The translations under genes were made by a program, and so were the position numbers. The notes beneath the pieces were generated by a model. It did no database searches and was not told the DNA's origin. It saw only the letters and a program-made list of their open reading frames with translations. DNA of 19,571 nucleotides from Alphaproteobacteria bacterium UBA2723 (lineage in GTDB: Bacteria > Pseudomonadota > Alphaproteobacteria > RF32 > CAG-239), in NCBI GenBank assembly GCA_002353835.1, contig DEKL01000003.1, positions 1 through 19,571 on the forward strand, given 5' to 3'. Positions 9,009 to 15,863 of this stretch are shown here, one piece after another (positions within the stretch are counted from its first letter, which is position 1; the number at the start of each line of letters is the position of its first letter).

Positions 9009-11462
9009 ATGAAATTAGTTGTTGTTGAATCTCCGGCGAAAGCCAAAACGATTAACAAATATTTGGGAAAAGACTATAAAGTTTTAGCAAGCTATGGCCA
9101 CATCAGAGATTTACCGAGTAAAGACGGTTCGGTTAATCCGGATGAAGATTTTAAGATGGTGTGGGAACTAAGCTCAGGCGGTAAAAAACGCTTAAACGAT
9201 ATTATAACGGCATTAAAAGATTGTGATACGTTAGTCCTCGCGTCCGACCCGGATAGAGAGGGGGAAGCTATTGCATGGCACATTTTGGAAGAATTATCAT
9301 CAAAAAAGAAATTAAAAGATAAAAAAATTGAACGCGTGGTTTTCCATGAAATTACCAAAAAAGCCGTAACGGAAGCAATTAAAAATCCGCGTCAGATTGA
9401 TGAAAATCTTGTTTCAGCCTACATGGCAAGACGTGCCTTAGATTATCTTGTCGGTTTCACATTATCTCCGGTATTGTGGCGTAAATTACCTGGTTCTAAA
9501 TCTGCCGGACGTGTTCAGTCTGTTGCTTTGCGTTTAATTTGTGAACGTGAGATGGAAATAGAAAAATTTAAACCCGAAGAATATTGGACAATTGATGTTG
9601 ATTTAGCGACCAAAGACGATTCGCTTATTCCGTCACACTTAATCAATTTAGATGGCAAAAAACTTGAAAAATTTGACATTAACACCAAAGAAAAAGCCGA
9701 AGCTGCTAAGGCAAAAATTGAGGCGCAAGATTTTAGCATTGCGAAGATAGAGCGTAAGAAGGCAAATCGTTTTCCAGCGCCGCCGTTTACAACATCTACT
9801 TTGCAACAAGAAGCTGCCCGTAAATTGCGATTCCCTGCAAAGAAGACAATGCAGGTTGCGCAAAAATTATACGAAGCCGGGTACATTACTTATATGAGAA
9901 CGGATGCGGTTAACCTTTCTGAAGAGGCTATCGCCGCCTGTCGTGAAGCAATTTTAAAATATTTCGGTGAGGCATATCTGCCGAAAACAGCTAAAGAATA
10001 TAAGACAAAATCTAAAAATGCGCAGGAAGCACACGAGGCGATTCGTCCGGCTGACGTGATGAACACGCCAAAGAAGATGGAAGAAAAGTTAGATTCCGAT
10101 TCGCATAAACTTTATGAGTTGATTTGGAAACGTACGGTTGCTTGCCAAATGCAACCGGCTGTATTAGACAGAGTTGTTATAGATTCTATTTCTAAAGATA
10201 AAAAGATTCTGTTGCGTGCTAATGGACAAGTTATTGCTTTTGATGGCTTTTTAAAGCTATATCAAGAAGGCAAAGATGATAGTGATGAAGATGATGAAAA
10301 TCGTCTTTTACCGAATGTTGAAACCGGTGAAGATGTTTCTAAAAAAGCAATTAAGCCGGAACAACACATGACCACCCCTCCACCGAGGTTTACGGAAGCA
10401 AGTTTAGTTAAAAAATTGGAAGAATTGGGTATCGGTCGTCCGTCAACTTACGCATCTATTATTGCCGTTTTACAGGAACGCAAATATGTTAAAGTGGAAA
10501 AACTCCGTTTTATTCCGGAAGATCGCGGTCGTATCGTGACTATATTCTTGGAAAACTTCTTTAAGAAATATGTTGAGTATGATTTCACGGCGCAAATGGA
10601 AGAATTTTTAGATGACGTTTCTGCCGGTGAAATGCAATGGAAAAAGCTTTTGAGCGGGTTCTGGACGAAGTTTTATAACACTATTCAGTCTGTTCAGCCG
10701 TTGCAGGTCAGCGAGGTTATCAATAAGATAGATGAAGTTTTATCTTATCATCTGTTCCCACCAAGAGAAGACGGTTCAGACCCACGGGAATGTCCGGAAT
10801 GTCATAAAGGACATTTAAGTATAAAACTGGGCAAATTCGGTGCATTTTTAGGTTGCTCAAATTATCCGGAATGTAAATATACAAAGCCTTTAATGGATAT
10901 TAAAGATGAGGAAGAACAATCCGGTGAAAAAGCACCTGCGCCGGAAGATAAACTTTTAGGTGAGCATGGTGGCTTAAATATTTACTTAAAGAAAGGTCCG
11001 TACGGATTCTATATTCAATTAGGCGAAGATGCCACAGCAACAACGGAAAAACCGAAGCGTATTGCTTTGCCGCGATTCTTAAATCCGGAAGAGGTAACCT
11101 TTGAGCAAGCCGAAAAATTGGCAAGTCTGCCGTTTGATTTAGGGGATGATATCACGGTTAATATCGGCAAATTCGGGCAATATATCAAACAAGGTAACAA
11201 GTCTTGTTCTTTAACCGGTGAAGATAATATTTTTAACATCACTAAAGAGCGCGCCGAAGAATTGCTTAAAGGTGCAAAACCGAGAGCGGAAGCCAAGGTT
11301 TTGGGAATGCACCCGCGTTTAAAACAAGAAATACAATTAGCCGTTGGTCGTTATGGGCAATACATCAAGTGCGGTAAAGATAACTATCGGATTCCGTCCG
11401 GTCTCCGCGGTGGTGAAATCACCCTTGATGATGCCATAAAGGTTATTGATAACGGCAAATAA
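9009..11462 (+). CDS. topA: DNA topoisomerase I (type IA)
   Basis: TopA relaxes negative supercoils through a transient 5'-phosphotyrosine break. The 817-residue protein has an N-terminal TOPRIM domain (Glu7 in VVESPAKAKT; Asp80, Asp82 and Glu84 in DPDREGE) and the catalytic Tyr295 in ITYMRTDA. GIGRPSTYA is a further family motif. The C-terminal part holds one complete four-cysteine zinc finger (Cys595, 598, 616, 622), then three topoisomerase C-terminal repeats built on GPYGFYIQLG, GKFGQYIKQG and GRYGQYIKCG. One zinc finger followed by such repeats is the non-E. coli type common in alphaproteobacteria. It starts 14 nt after dprA and ends facing the convergent gene at 11486. Confidence 0.97.
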   Translation: MKLVVVESPAKAKTINKYLGKDYKVLASYGHIRDLPSKDGSVNPDEDFKMVWELSSGGKKRLNDIITALKDCDTLVLASDPDREGEAIAWHILEELSSKKKLKDKKIERVVFHEITKKAVTEAIKNPRQIDENLVSAYMARRALDYLVGFTLSPVLWRKLPGSKSAGRVQSVALRLICEREMEIEKFKPEEYWTIDVDLATKDDSLIPSHLINLDGKKLEKFDINTKEKAEAAKAKIEAQDFSIAKIERKKANRFPAPPFTTSTLQQEAARKLRFPAKKTMQVAQKLYEAGYITYMRTDAVNLSEEAIAACREAILKYFGEAYLPKTAKEYKTKSKNAQEAHEAIRPADVMNTPKKMEEKLDSDSHKLYELIWKRTVACQMQPAVLDRVVIDSISKDKKILLRANGQVIAFDGFLKLYQEGKDDSDEDDENRLLPNVETGEDVSKKAIKPEQHMTTPPPRFTEASLVKKLEELGIGRPSTYASIIAVLQERKYVKVEKLRFIPEDRGRIVTIFLENFFKKYVEYDFTAQMEEFLDDVSAGEMQWKKLLSGFWTKFYNTIQSVQPLQVSEVINKIDEVLSYHLFPPREDGSDPRECPECHKGHLSIKLGKFGAFLGCSNYPECKYTKPLMDIKDEEEQSGEKAPAPEDKLLGEHGGLNIYLKKGPYGFYIQLGEDATATTEKPKRIALPRFLNPEEVTFEQAEKLASLPFDLGDDITVNIGKFGQYIKQGNKSCSLTGEDNIFNITKERAEELLKGAKPRAEAKVLGMHPRLKQEIQLAVGRYGQYIKCGKDNYRIPSGLRGGEITLDDAIKVIDNGK

Positions 11463-11491
11463 AAAAATCCGCAAGAGCTAGGCTCTTACGG
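11461..11491 (-). terminator. Intrinsic terminator for the 11486-12097 gene
   Basis: Read on the minus strand, CCGTAAGAGC (11491-11482), a 3-nt loop and GCTCTTGCGG (11478-11469) form a 10-bp stem with one G-U pair, followed by A and then seven T residues down to 11461. The stop codon of the minus gene lies inside the upstream arm. On the plus strand the stem has a C-A mismatch and no T run, so it would not be a good topA terminator. Confidence 0.8.
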
Positions 11492-12097
11492 ACGAAAGAA
11501 TTGATCACGAACGGTTGCTTTCGCAATTTCGTCAGCTGTGTAATCGGAAAAAACGAGCAAATCTCCGCTATGCTCAAGATAGTAGAAAATTCTTGTTTCA
11601 CCATCCCAATGTTCTATGGTGTACGCATTATCCTTAATCCAACCAAGATGGGTAGATGAGAGATGTGGTGTGTCCAAATGGTGATATTGAAGAATTTCCA
11701 ATGTTGTAGAGAAGAGATGACGCTTGTTGTTAAGCAATTTTATGTCTTTTTTTGTTGCGGCACGCACGTTAGGTAAATCCGTAAAATGGTTTTTAACCCA
11801 TGCTTTAACCTCTTTGTCTGTAAGACCCCAAACTGCATCTCCTTCATACAGAGATGAAATGCTGTCTTTTGTCAGCGATTTCAGATAAACGACGGTGTTC
11901 TCATCAAGAAAAATCCCGACCAGACGGTCCTTTTCTTCAATCAAAACATCTTGCGTAACTCTTACCTTGTTGTCCTTCGGATAAAGATAGAGCAATGGCA
12001 ATGGCGTTTTACCGCACATACGGTCAAGATAAGCACGTACTTCCTTGATTTCAGGGTACGTGGCATCCCAAATCGCAAATTTTTCTTGTTGTGTCAT
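11486..12097 (-). CDS. Hypothetical protein, 203 residues, no recognised domain
   Basis: I do not recognise this protein. It starts at ATG with only a weak purine-rich site (TTAAGATT) upstream and ends with a TAA inside its own terminator stem. There is no signal peptide and no membrane segment, so a soluble cytoplasmic location is likely. The sequence alternates charged and hydrophobic residues and is rich in aromatic residues in the last 70, for example IEHWDGETRIFYYLEHSGDLL. Only one Cys is present. Length, clean frame, own terminator and the absence of a competing frame support a real gene. It converges with topA and its 5' end faces the structured RNA segment. It belongs to the accessory block between topA and sufB. 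Confidence 0.75.
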   Translation of the reverse strand: MTQQEKFAIWDATYPEIKEVRAYLDRMCGKTPLPLLYLYPKDNKVRVTQDVLIEEKDRLVGIFLDENTVVYLKSLTKDSISSLYEGDAVWGLTDKEVKAWVKNHFTDLPNVRAATKKDIKLLNNKRHLFSTTLEILQYHHLDTPHLSSTHLGWIKDNAYTIEHWDGETRIFYYLEHSGDLLVFSDYTADEIAKATVRDQFFRP

Positions 12098-12144
12098 AAT
12101 CTTAAAATTTTTAATTTAACATGTATAGAGATAGTAATAAATTG

Positions 12145-12233
12145 TATGAAGATAAGTATAATAAGACATATTTAAAAAGCAAACAGATTCTAAAAAGCAA
12201 AAATCGTTAACTGAAATTTAGCATATCTTCATA
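12145..12233. repeat. Inverted repeat (10 bp arms) around a direct repeat, in the gap before the structured RNA
   Basis: TATGAAGATA (12145-12154) and its exact reverse complement TATCTTCATA (12224-12233) are 69 nt apart. Between them TAAAAAGCAAA occurs twice (12173-12183 and 12191-12201), 18 nt apart. The segment is very AT-rich and has no gene. It could be an operator region for the RNA or the divergent 203-residue gene, or chance. TATAAT at 12157-12162 has no acceptable -35. Confidence 0.4.
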
Positions 12234-12239
12234 TAGGCT

Positions 12240-12479
12240 ACAAGTGAGCTGGAAACGGCTCGGAGTCTTAGAAAACTCTTAATCATCTGCGGTGCTGGAT
12301 ATAGTATCGTCATATTGTTAGCTACAAAGTGTGGCAACAATAAATATATCCCCGACATGAAAATGGTCGGGGAGGTTCTAGCGTATGTTCAGAAGCTCTT
12401 TAGCTTTAAAGGCTAAAACGGTCATTTCAGATGGTATGATTTTCTAACTCTCCGATCGCCTTGCTTAGGCGATTTTTTT
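12240..12479 (+). ncRNA. Candidate structured RNA of unknown class (small RNA or leader)
   Basis: No protein frame fits this segment, but paired elements are dense. P1: 12257-12271 pairs with 12444-12460 (GGC, U, CGGAG and UUAG against CUAA, CUCCG, A and GCC; a 2x2 internal loop and a 2-nt bulge). P2, in register inside P1: AATCAT (12281-12286) pairs with ATGATT (12436-12441), and CTG (12287-12289) can pair with CAG (12428-12430). Inner hairpins: 12317-12338 (9 bp, one bulge); 12350-12372 (CCCCGA-CAT-GAAA-ATG with a bulged G, then TCGGGG); 12399-12417 (TTTAGC/GCTAAA). A 5' hairpin, 12246-12261 (GAGCTG-GAAA-CGGCTC), competes with P1. An intrinsic terminator forms the 3' end. I could not match it to tmRNA, 6S, RNase P, SRP RNA or a common riboswitch. 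The 5' end is a guess, as no clear promoter was found. Confidence 0.6.
12455..12479 (+). terminator. Intrinsic terminator at the 3' end of the structured RNA
   Basis: ATCGCC (12455-12460), a 7-nt loop and GGCGAT (12468-12473) form a 6-bp stem whose last T begins a run of seven T residues (12473-12479). It ends 26 nt before the ATG of the lipoprotein gene, leaving no room for a complete promoter between them. Its left arm overlaps the 3' strand of the proposed P1 helix. Confidence 0.8.
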
Positions 12480-12505
12480 GTGGCTTAAACTAAGGAGATT
12501 AGAAG

Positions 12506-12790
12506 ATGAAAAAAATTATTTTATTAGCAGTTTTCTTTTGTAGTGCGTGTGCAACGTCCACTCCTTTATATACAGATATGAATGGTGTAACAGTATATGA
12601 GGCACGGTGCGATACAAACTTTCTCTCATTAGGAAATTGCTATAAAAAAGCAAGCGAGGACTGCCCATTTGGTTTTGATGTTAAAGATAAAGTTGCTAGT
12701 GAATGGGTTGCTTCAAGAAAATTAATTTATGCTTGTAGGCAACCAAATGCTAAAAAAACAAACTATAGACAGACAAATTATAGATACTGA
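12506..12790 (+). CDS. Small putative lipoprotein with four cysteines
   Basis: The 94-residue product starts with a short lipoprotein-type signal (KK then IILLAVFF) and a lipobox ending CSAC, so Cys15 would be lipidated; Cys at -3 is unusual but tolerable. The mature part has four cysteines (35, 45, 53, 77), suggesting two disulfides in the periplasm, with the segment CPFGFDV. The tail repeats TNYR twice. I know small envelope lipoproteins with a similar Cys-spaced CP-G pattern but cannot name a family. The ribosome site AAGGAG (12491-12496) is good. It follows the RNA terminator directly and precedes the SHOCT gene by 13 nt, so the two are probably one transcription unit. Function unknown. 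Confidence 0.75.
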   Translation: MKKIILLAVFFCSACATSTPLYTDMNGVTVYEARCDTNFLSLGNCYKKASEDCPFGFDVKDKVASEWVASRKLIYACRQPNAKKTNYRQTNYRY

Positions 12791-12803
12791 AAAGAGGTAG
12801 AAA

Positions 12804-13298
12804 ATGTATAGAGCACTCTTTTATGCTCAAACAATAAAAGCAACGGGAAAAATAGCTAACCATTATTCTGAAATATGGAATAATGATTTTGTTAAGATAA
12901 TTGTATTTATCATAACTGTTTGTGTTATATTATATGTAATTAAGCGACTGCAAGAGATTGGCAATGAAGTAAAAAACAATTTGAAAGAAAATATTGAAAA
13001 AAAGAAAGAAACAATAAAAAAAATAGTTTTAATCTCAACAGATAAAGAAATTAGTAATAGACAAATGGATAAGCTTTCAAAACTTTTTTTCTTAAAAAAA
13101 GAAAGGGCATTAACAGAGAAAGAGTTTGAAAATCAAAAAAACAAAATTATGAAAAAAGACAACAAAGTTAAAGAAATCAGTAACAGACAGATAAGCAAAT
13201 TAACAAAGCTCTTAAATCTCAAAAATGCAAGAATATTAACTGAAAAAGAATTTGAAGAACAAAAAGCTAAGATTATGCAAAAATTAGATTACAAATAA
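12804..13298 (+). CDS. Membrane-anchored protein with two tandem SHOCT-like motifs
   Basis: The 164-residue protein has one membrane segment (about 30-47, IIVFIITVCVILYVI) and a Lys/Glu-rich, probably coiled-coil linker (50-80). Two copies of a SHOCT-like helix pair follow at about 82-116 and 124-158. Each copy has a Leu-rich first helix, then ALTEKEFE or ILTEKEFE, then a Lys-rich second helix. SHOCT motifs are short C-terminal oligomerisation modules, usually single. The basic, non-secreted C-terminal part suggests a cytoplasmic location. The ribosome site AGAGG is adequate. Base composition is very A-rich compared with the flanking topA and sufB, which may reflect transfer or weak constraint. 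The stop codon abuts the sufB stop on the other strand. The SHOCT assignment rests on motif recognition alone. Confidence 0.75.
   Translation: MYRALFYAQTIKATGKIANHYSEIWNNDFVKIIVFIITVCVILYVIKRLQEIGNEVKNNLKENIEKKKETIKKIVLISTDKEISNRQMDKLSKLFFLKKERALTEKEFENQKNKIMKKDNKVKEISNRQISKLTKLLNLKNARILTEKEFEEQKAKIMQKLDYK
13044..13277 (+). repeat. Internal 126-nt-period duplication in the SHOCT gene
   Basis: Codons 81-116 (from 13044) and 123-158 (from 13170) encode closely related peptides: KEISNRQMDKLSKL against KEISNRQISKLTKL, and LTEKEFENQKNKIM against LTEKEFEEQKAKIM. Register is exact at 42 codons, and the DNA is still clearly similar, which suggests a fairly recent tandem duplication of one motif-coding unit. 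Confidence 0.8.
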
Positions 13299-14753
13299 TT
13301 AACCTACGCTACCCTCAAGCGAAATATCTATCAGCTTTGCCGCCTCTATGGCAAATTCCATTGGCAGTTTTTGCATAACTTCTTTGCAGAAACCGTTAAC
13401 AATCAGGCTAACCGCATCTTCTTCGGAAATGCCGCGTTGTTTACAGTAAAAAAGTTGTTCGTCGCTGATTTTTGAAGTTGTCGCTTCGTGCTCCAAAATG
13501 GCAGATTTGCAAGCATTTTCAATATATGGTACAGTGTGCGAGCCACAGGTTTTTCCAATGAGCAGACTATCACATTGTGAATAATTACGTGCGCCGGTTG
13601 CGTTTTTGCCGACTTTAACCAAACCACGATACGTTTGGTCGGAAAATCCGGCAGAAATACCTTTAGAAATAATCCGCGAAGTCGTATTTTTGCCCAAGTG
13701 AATCATCTTTGTACCGGTATCTGCCTGTTGATGGTTGTTTGTCAGTGCCACAGAATAAAATTCGCCTTTGGAATTATCACCTTTCAAAACGCAAGACGGA
13801 TATTTCCACGTTACAGCCGAGCCCGTTTCTACCTGTGTCCAGGAAACTTTAGCGTTTTCACCGTCACAAAGCGCGCGTTTGGTCACAAAATTATAAACGC
13901 CGCCCTTGCCGTCCTTATCGCCCGGATACCAGTTTTGCACGGTAGAATATTTAACTTCCGCATCTTTATGAACAACGATTTCCACAATCGCCGCGTGAAG
14001 CTGATTTTCATCACGTTGCGGTGCAGTACACCCCTCTAAGTATGAAACATAACTTTCTTCATCTGCTACAATCAGCGTACGCTCAAATTGTCCGGTATTT
14101 TTGGCATTGATACGGAAATATGTGGAAAGTTCCAACGGGCATTTTACCCCTTTCGGGATATAAACAAAAGAGCCGTCCGTAAACACAGCCGAATTAAGCG
14201 CCGCAAAAAAATTATCTGTATAAGGCACAACCGAGCCGAGATATTTTTTGACGAGTTCGGGGTAATCTTTAACCGCCTCGGATATAGAGCAGAAAATAAT
14301 TCCCTGTTTTTTAAGTTGGGCTTTATAAGTGGTAGCAACCGAAACGCTGTCAAACACCGCATCAACCGCAACCACACCGGCAAGAGCTTCTTGCTCTTTT
14401 AGCGGAATACCGAGTTTGTTATAGGTTTCCAATAATTTCGGATCAACTTCATCAAGGCTTTTGGGTTTTGCGGTTTGCTTAGGTGCGGAGTAATAAAATA
14501 AATCCTGATAGTCAATCTTATCATAAGTCACTTTTGCCCATGTCGGTTCTTTCATTGTAAGCCAATGGCGATAAGCTTTTAAACGCGATTCTAAAAGCCA
14601 TTCCGGCTCGTTTTTCTTTTGAGATATAAGGCGGATAATGTCTTCATTTAAACCTTTCGGCGCAATATCTGCAGCAATATCCGTCACAAAGCCGAATTTG
14701 TACTTATCGCCGCTTTCATCAACAATTTGGGGTTTATTATCCATTATCCGCAT
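13299..14753 (-). CDS. sufB: Fe-S cluster assembly scaffold protein SufB
   Basis: SufB is the main scaffold of the SufBCD complex on which Fe-S clusters are built. I choose the ATG at 14753 (484 residues): an AAAGG ribosome site is just upstream, the N-terminus then resembles other SufB proteins ([10 protein letters not shown] about 18 residues in), and a promoter (14778-14806) overlaps the longer alternative that begins at TTG 14789 (496 residues). Conserved segments include [62 protein letters not shown] (the cluster-related Cys) and [12 protein letters not shown]. Length fits the family. No sufC, sufD, sufS or iscR lies beside it: both neighbours are divergent or convergent, so this sufB is probably monocistronic. 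Confidence 0.95.
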   Translation of the reverse strand: MRIMDNKPQIVDESGDKYKFGFVTDIAADIAPKGLNEDIIRLISQKKNEPEWLLESRLKAYRHWLTMKEPTWAKVTYDKIDYQDLFYYSAPKQTAKPKSLDEVDPKLLETYNKLGIPLKEQEALAGVVAVDAVFDSVSVATTYKAQLKKQGIIFCSISEAVKDYPELVKKYLGSVVPYTDNFFAALNSAVFTDGSFVYIPKGVKCPLELSTYFRINAKNTGQFERTLIVADEESYVSYLEGCTAPQRDENQLHAAIVEIVVHKDAEVKYSTVQNWYPGDKDGKGGVYNFVTKRALCDGENAKVSWTQVETGSAVTWKYPSCVLKGDNSKGEFYSVALTNNHQQADTGTKMIHLGKNTTSRIISKGISAGFSDQTYRGLVKVGKNATGARNYSQCDSLLIGKTCGSHTVPYIENACKSAILEHEATTSKISDEQLFYCKQRGISEEDAVSLIVNGFCKEVMQKLPMEFAIEAAKLIDISLEGSVG

Positions 14754-14777
14754 AATCCTTTCGTTAAATGATTTAAT

Positions 14778-14806
14778 TTTATAAGCCAAAGGTTTATAAA
14801 AATCAA
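14778..14806 (-). promoter_or_regulatory. Probable sigma-70-type promoter of sufB
   Basis: On the minus strand TTGATT (14806-14801) and TATAAA (14783-14778) are separated by exactly 17 nt, matching four and five of six consensus positions. Transcription would begin near 14771, about 18 nt before the ATG at 14753. This makes the upstream TTG (14789) an unlikely start, since it lies within the promoter. Confidence 0.5.
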
Positions 14807-14882
14807 GCCGATAATATAGGCCAGTTTAACGAATATTTAGTTATTTTGTTTTACAATAAAAGAGTTAACAAAGGAAGGTTTT

Positions 14883-15842
14883 ATGAAAAAAGTTTTGGTC
14901 ATATTAGCTTTATTGCCGTTACTTGCCGGCTGTTATGCTTGGAAAGGCGGTATTCCTTTGTATAATAGTCATGGGATAGGATATACAGCCAATCATATAG
15001 AAGTGCAAAAAGGGGATACCCTTTACAGTATATCCAAACAATATGAAGTTCCTTTAAGGAGTCTTATAGAAGAAAATAATCTTTCCGCACCATACACGTT
15101 AAATGTCGGGCAAAGGTTACGTCTTCCGAGACGGCAAACCTACACGGTTGCAAAAGGTGACACCCTTTACAGTATATCCAGAAAATATGATGTAGATATA
15201 ACATCATTAAGCAAGTTAAACGGCTTAAGCGAACCGTATGCCATAAATGTCGGACAAGTTTTAGCCTTACCGAGCAGTGTTAATGTAGATAAACATTATG
15301 CGGATGATACGCATGGTGTTACAAGCAGTTATTCCTACAAAAAAGGTACTTCAACAAATAAAAAAACGGTAAAAAACAATGTTGCAAAAAACACTAAAGT
15401 AGCCTCAGCGCCGGCAAAAAAACAAATAGCAAAAACAGCACCGCGCAAAACAGTTTCAACATATCGTAAGAGTAAATTTATGTGGCCGGTAAACGGCTCG
15501 GTTGTTTCTAATTTCGGTGTTGTCGGTAAAGGGCGTCGCAATGATGGTATAAACATCAAAGCCGCACTTGGTACAAACGTCAGAGCGGCAGATAAAGGAG
15601 TTGTCGCCTATGCCGGAAATGAACTTAAAGGTTTTGGTAATTTGGTGTTAATTAAACACGCAGACGGTTATATCACCGCGTATGCGCATAATGATAAACT
15701 GTATGTAAAAAAAGGACAGACGGTTTTGCGTGGCGAAAAAATTGCAACAGTCGGCAGTACCGGCAGTGTTAATACTCCGCAATTGCATTTTGAGGTGCGT
15801 GCCGGTAAAAAAGCGGTTAATCCGCGCACATATTTACCCTAA
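14883..15842 (+). CDS. nlpD: NlpD/DipM-type lipoprotein: two LysM domains and a degenerate M23 (LytM) domain
   Basis: Proteins of this type activate cell-wall amidases during division rather than cutting peptidoglycan themselves. The 319-residue product has a lipoprotein signal with lipobox LLAGC (Cys17). Two LysM peptidoglycan-binding domains follow (38-82 and 86-130, both with KGDTLYSIS), then a basic Ser/Lys-rich linker (150-195) and a C-terminal M23 fold (199-319). In the M23 part the first two zinc ligands of LytM are replaced: NDGIN has Asn220 for His and Asn224 for Asp. The HxH motif is reduced to QLHFEV, keeping His302; His269 in YAHND remains. This is the pattern of E. coli NlpD, whose C-terminus also ends VNPxxYLP. 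A strong AAGGAAGG ribosome site precedes the ATG. It sits upstream of yajC with a 132-nt gap to the chosen yajC start. Confidence 0.88.
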   Translation: MKKVLVILALLPLLAGCYAWKGGIPLYNSHGIGYTANHIEVQKGDTLYSISKQYEVPLRSLIEENNLSAPYTLNVGQRLRLPRRQTYTVAKGDTLYSISRKYDVDITSLSKLNGLSEPYAINVGQVLALPSSVNVDKHYADDTHGVTSSYSYKKGTSTNKKTVKNNVAKNTKVASAPAKKQIAKTAPRKTVSTYRKSKFMWPVNGSVVSNFGVVGKGRRNDGINIKAALGTNVRAADKGVVAYAGNELKGFGNLVLIKHADGYITAYAHNDKLYVKKGQTVLRGEKIATVGSTGSVNTPQLHFEVRAGKKAVNPRTYLP

Positions 15843-15863
15843 ATCATTTAAATAAAATCTATT

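Noticed and set aside
12157..12162. TATAAT as promoter -10 for the structured RNA
   Set aside because: No acceptable -35 at 16-18 nt upstream and it lies over 80 nt before the first structured element; kept only as a remark.
12350..12372. Group II intron domain V
   Set aside because: The GAAA-capped stem resembles it superficially, but the AGC triad and two-nucleotide bulge are absent and no reverse transcriptase or intron boundary is nearby.
12240..12479. tmRNA, including the two-piece permuted alphaproteobacterial form
   Set aside because: No T-arm TTCRA sequence, no CCA next to the CCCC...GGGG hairpin, and no tag frame starting with Ala and ending in Ala-Ala before a stop.
12240..12479. 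6S RNA, RNase P RNA or SRP RNA
   Set aside because: None of their conserved sequences (for example GAGGAAAGTCC or GGAAGCAGC) occur, and the branched layout does not fit a 6S rod.
13044..13277. CRISPR-like or tandem-repeat array
   Set aside because: Only two diverged copies, in frame and coding a protein motif; better explained as a domain duplication.
11486..13298. Toxin-antitoxin or antiphage defence island
   Set aside because: No nuclease, helicase, reverse transcriptase, toxin fold or antitoxin DNA-binding domain can be recognised; calling it defence would be speculation.
13635..14039. Plus-strand frames within sufB (13635-14039, 14088-14402)
   Set aside because: Antisense to a conserved gene, with no family resemblance and no start signals.
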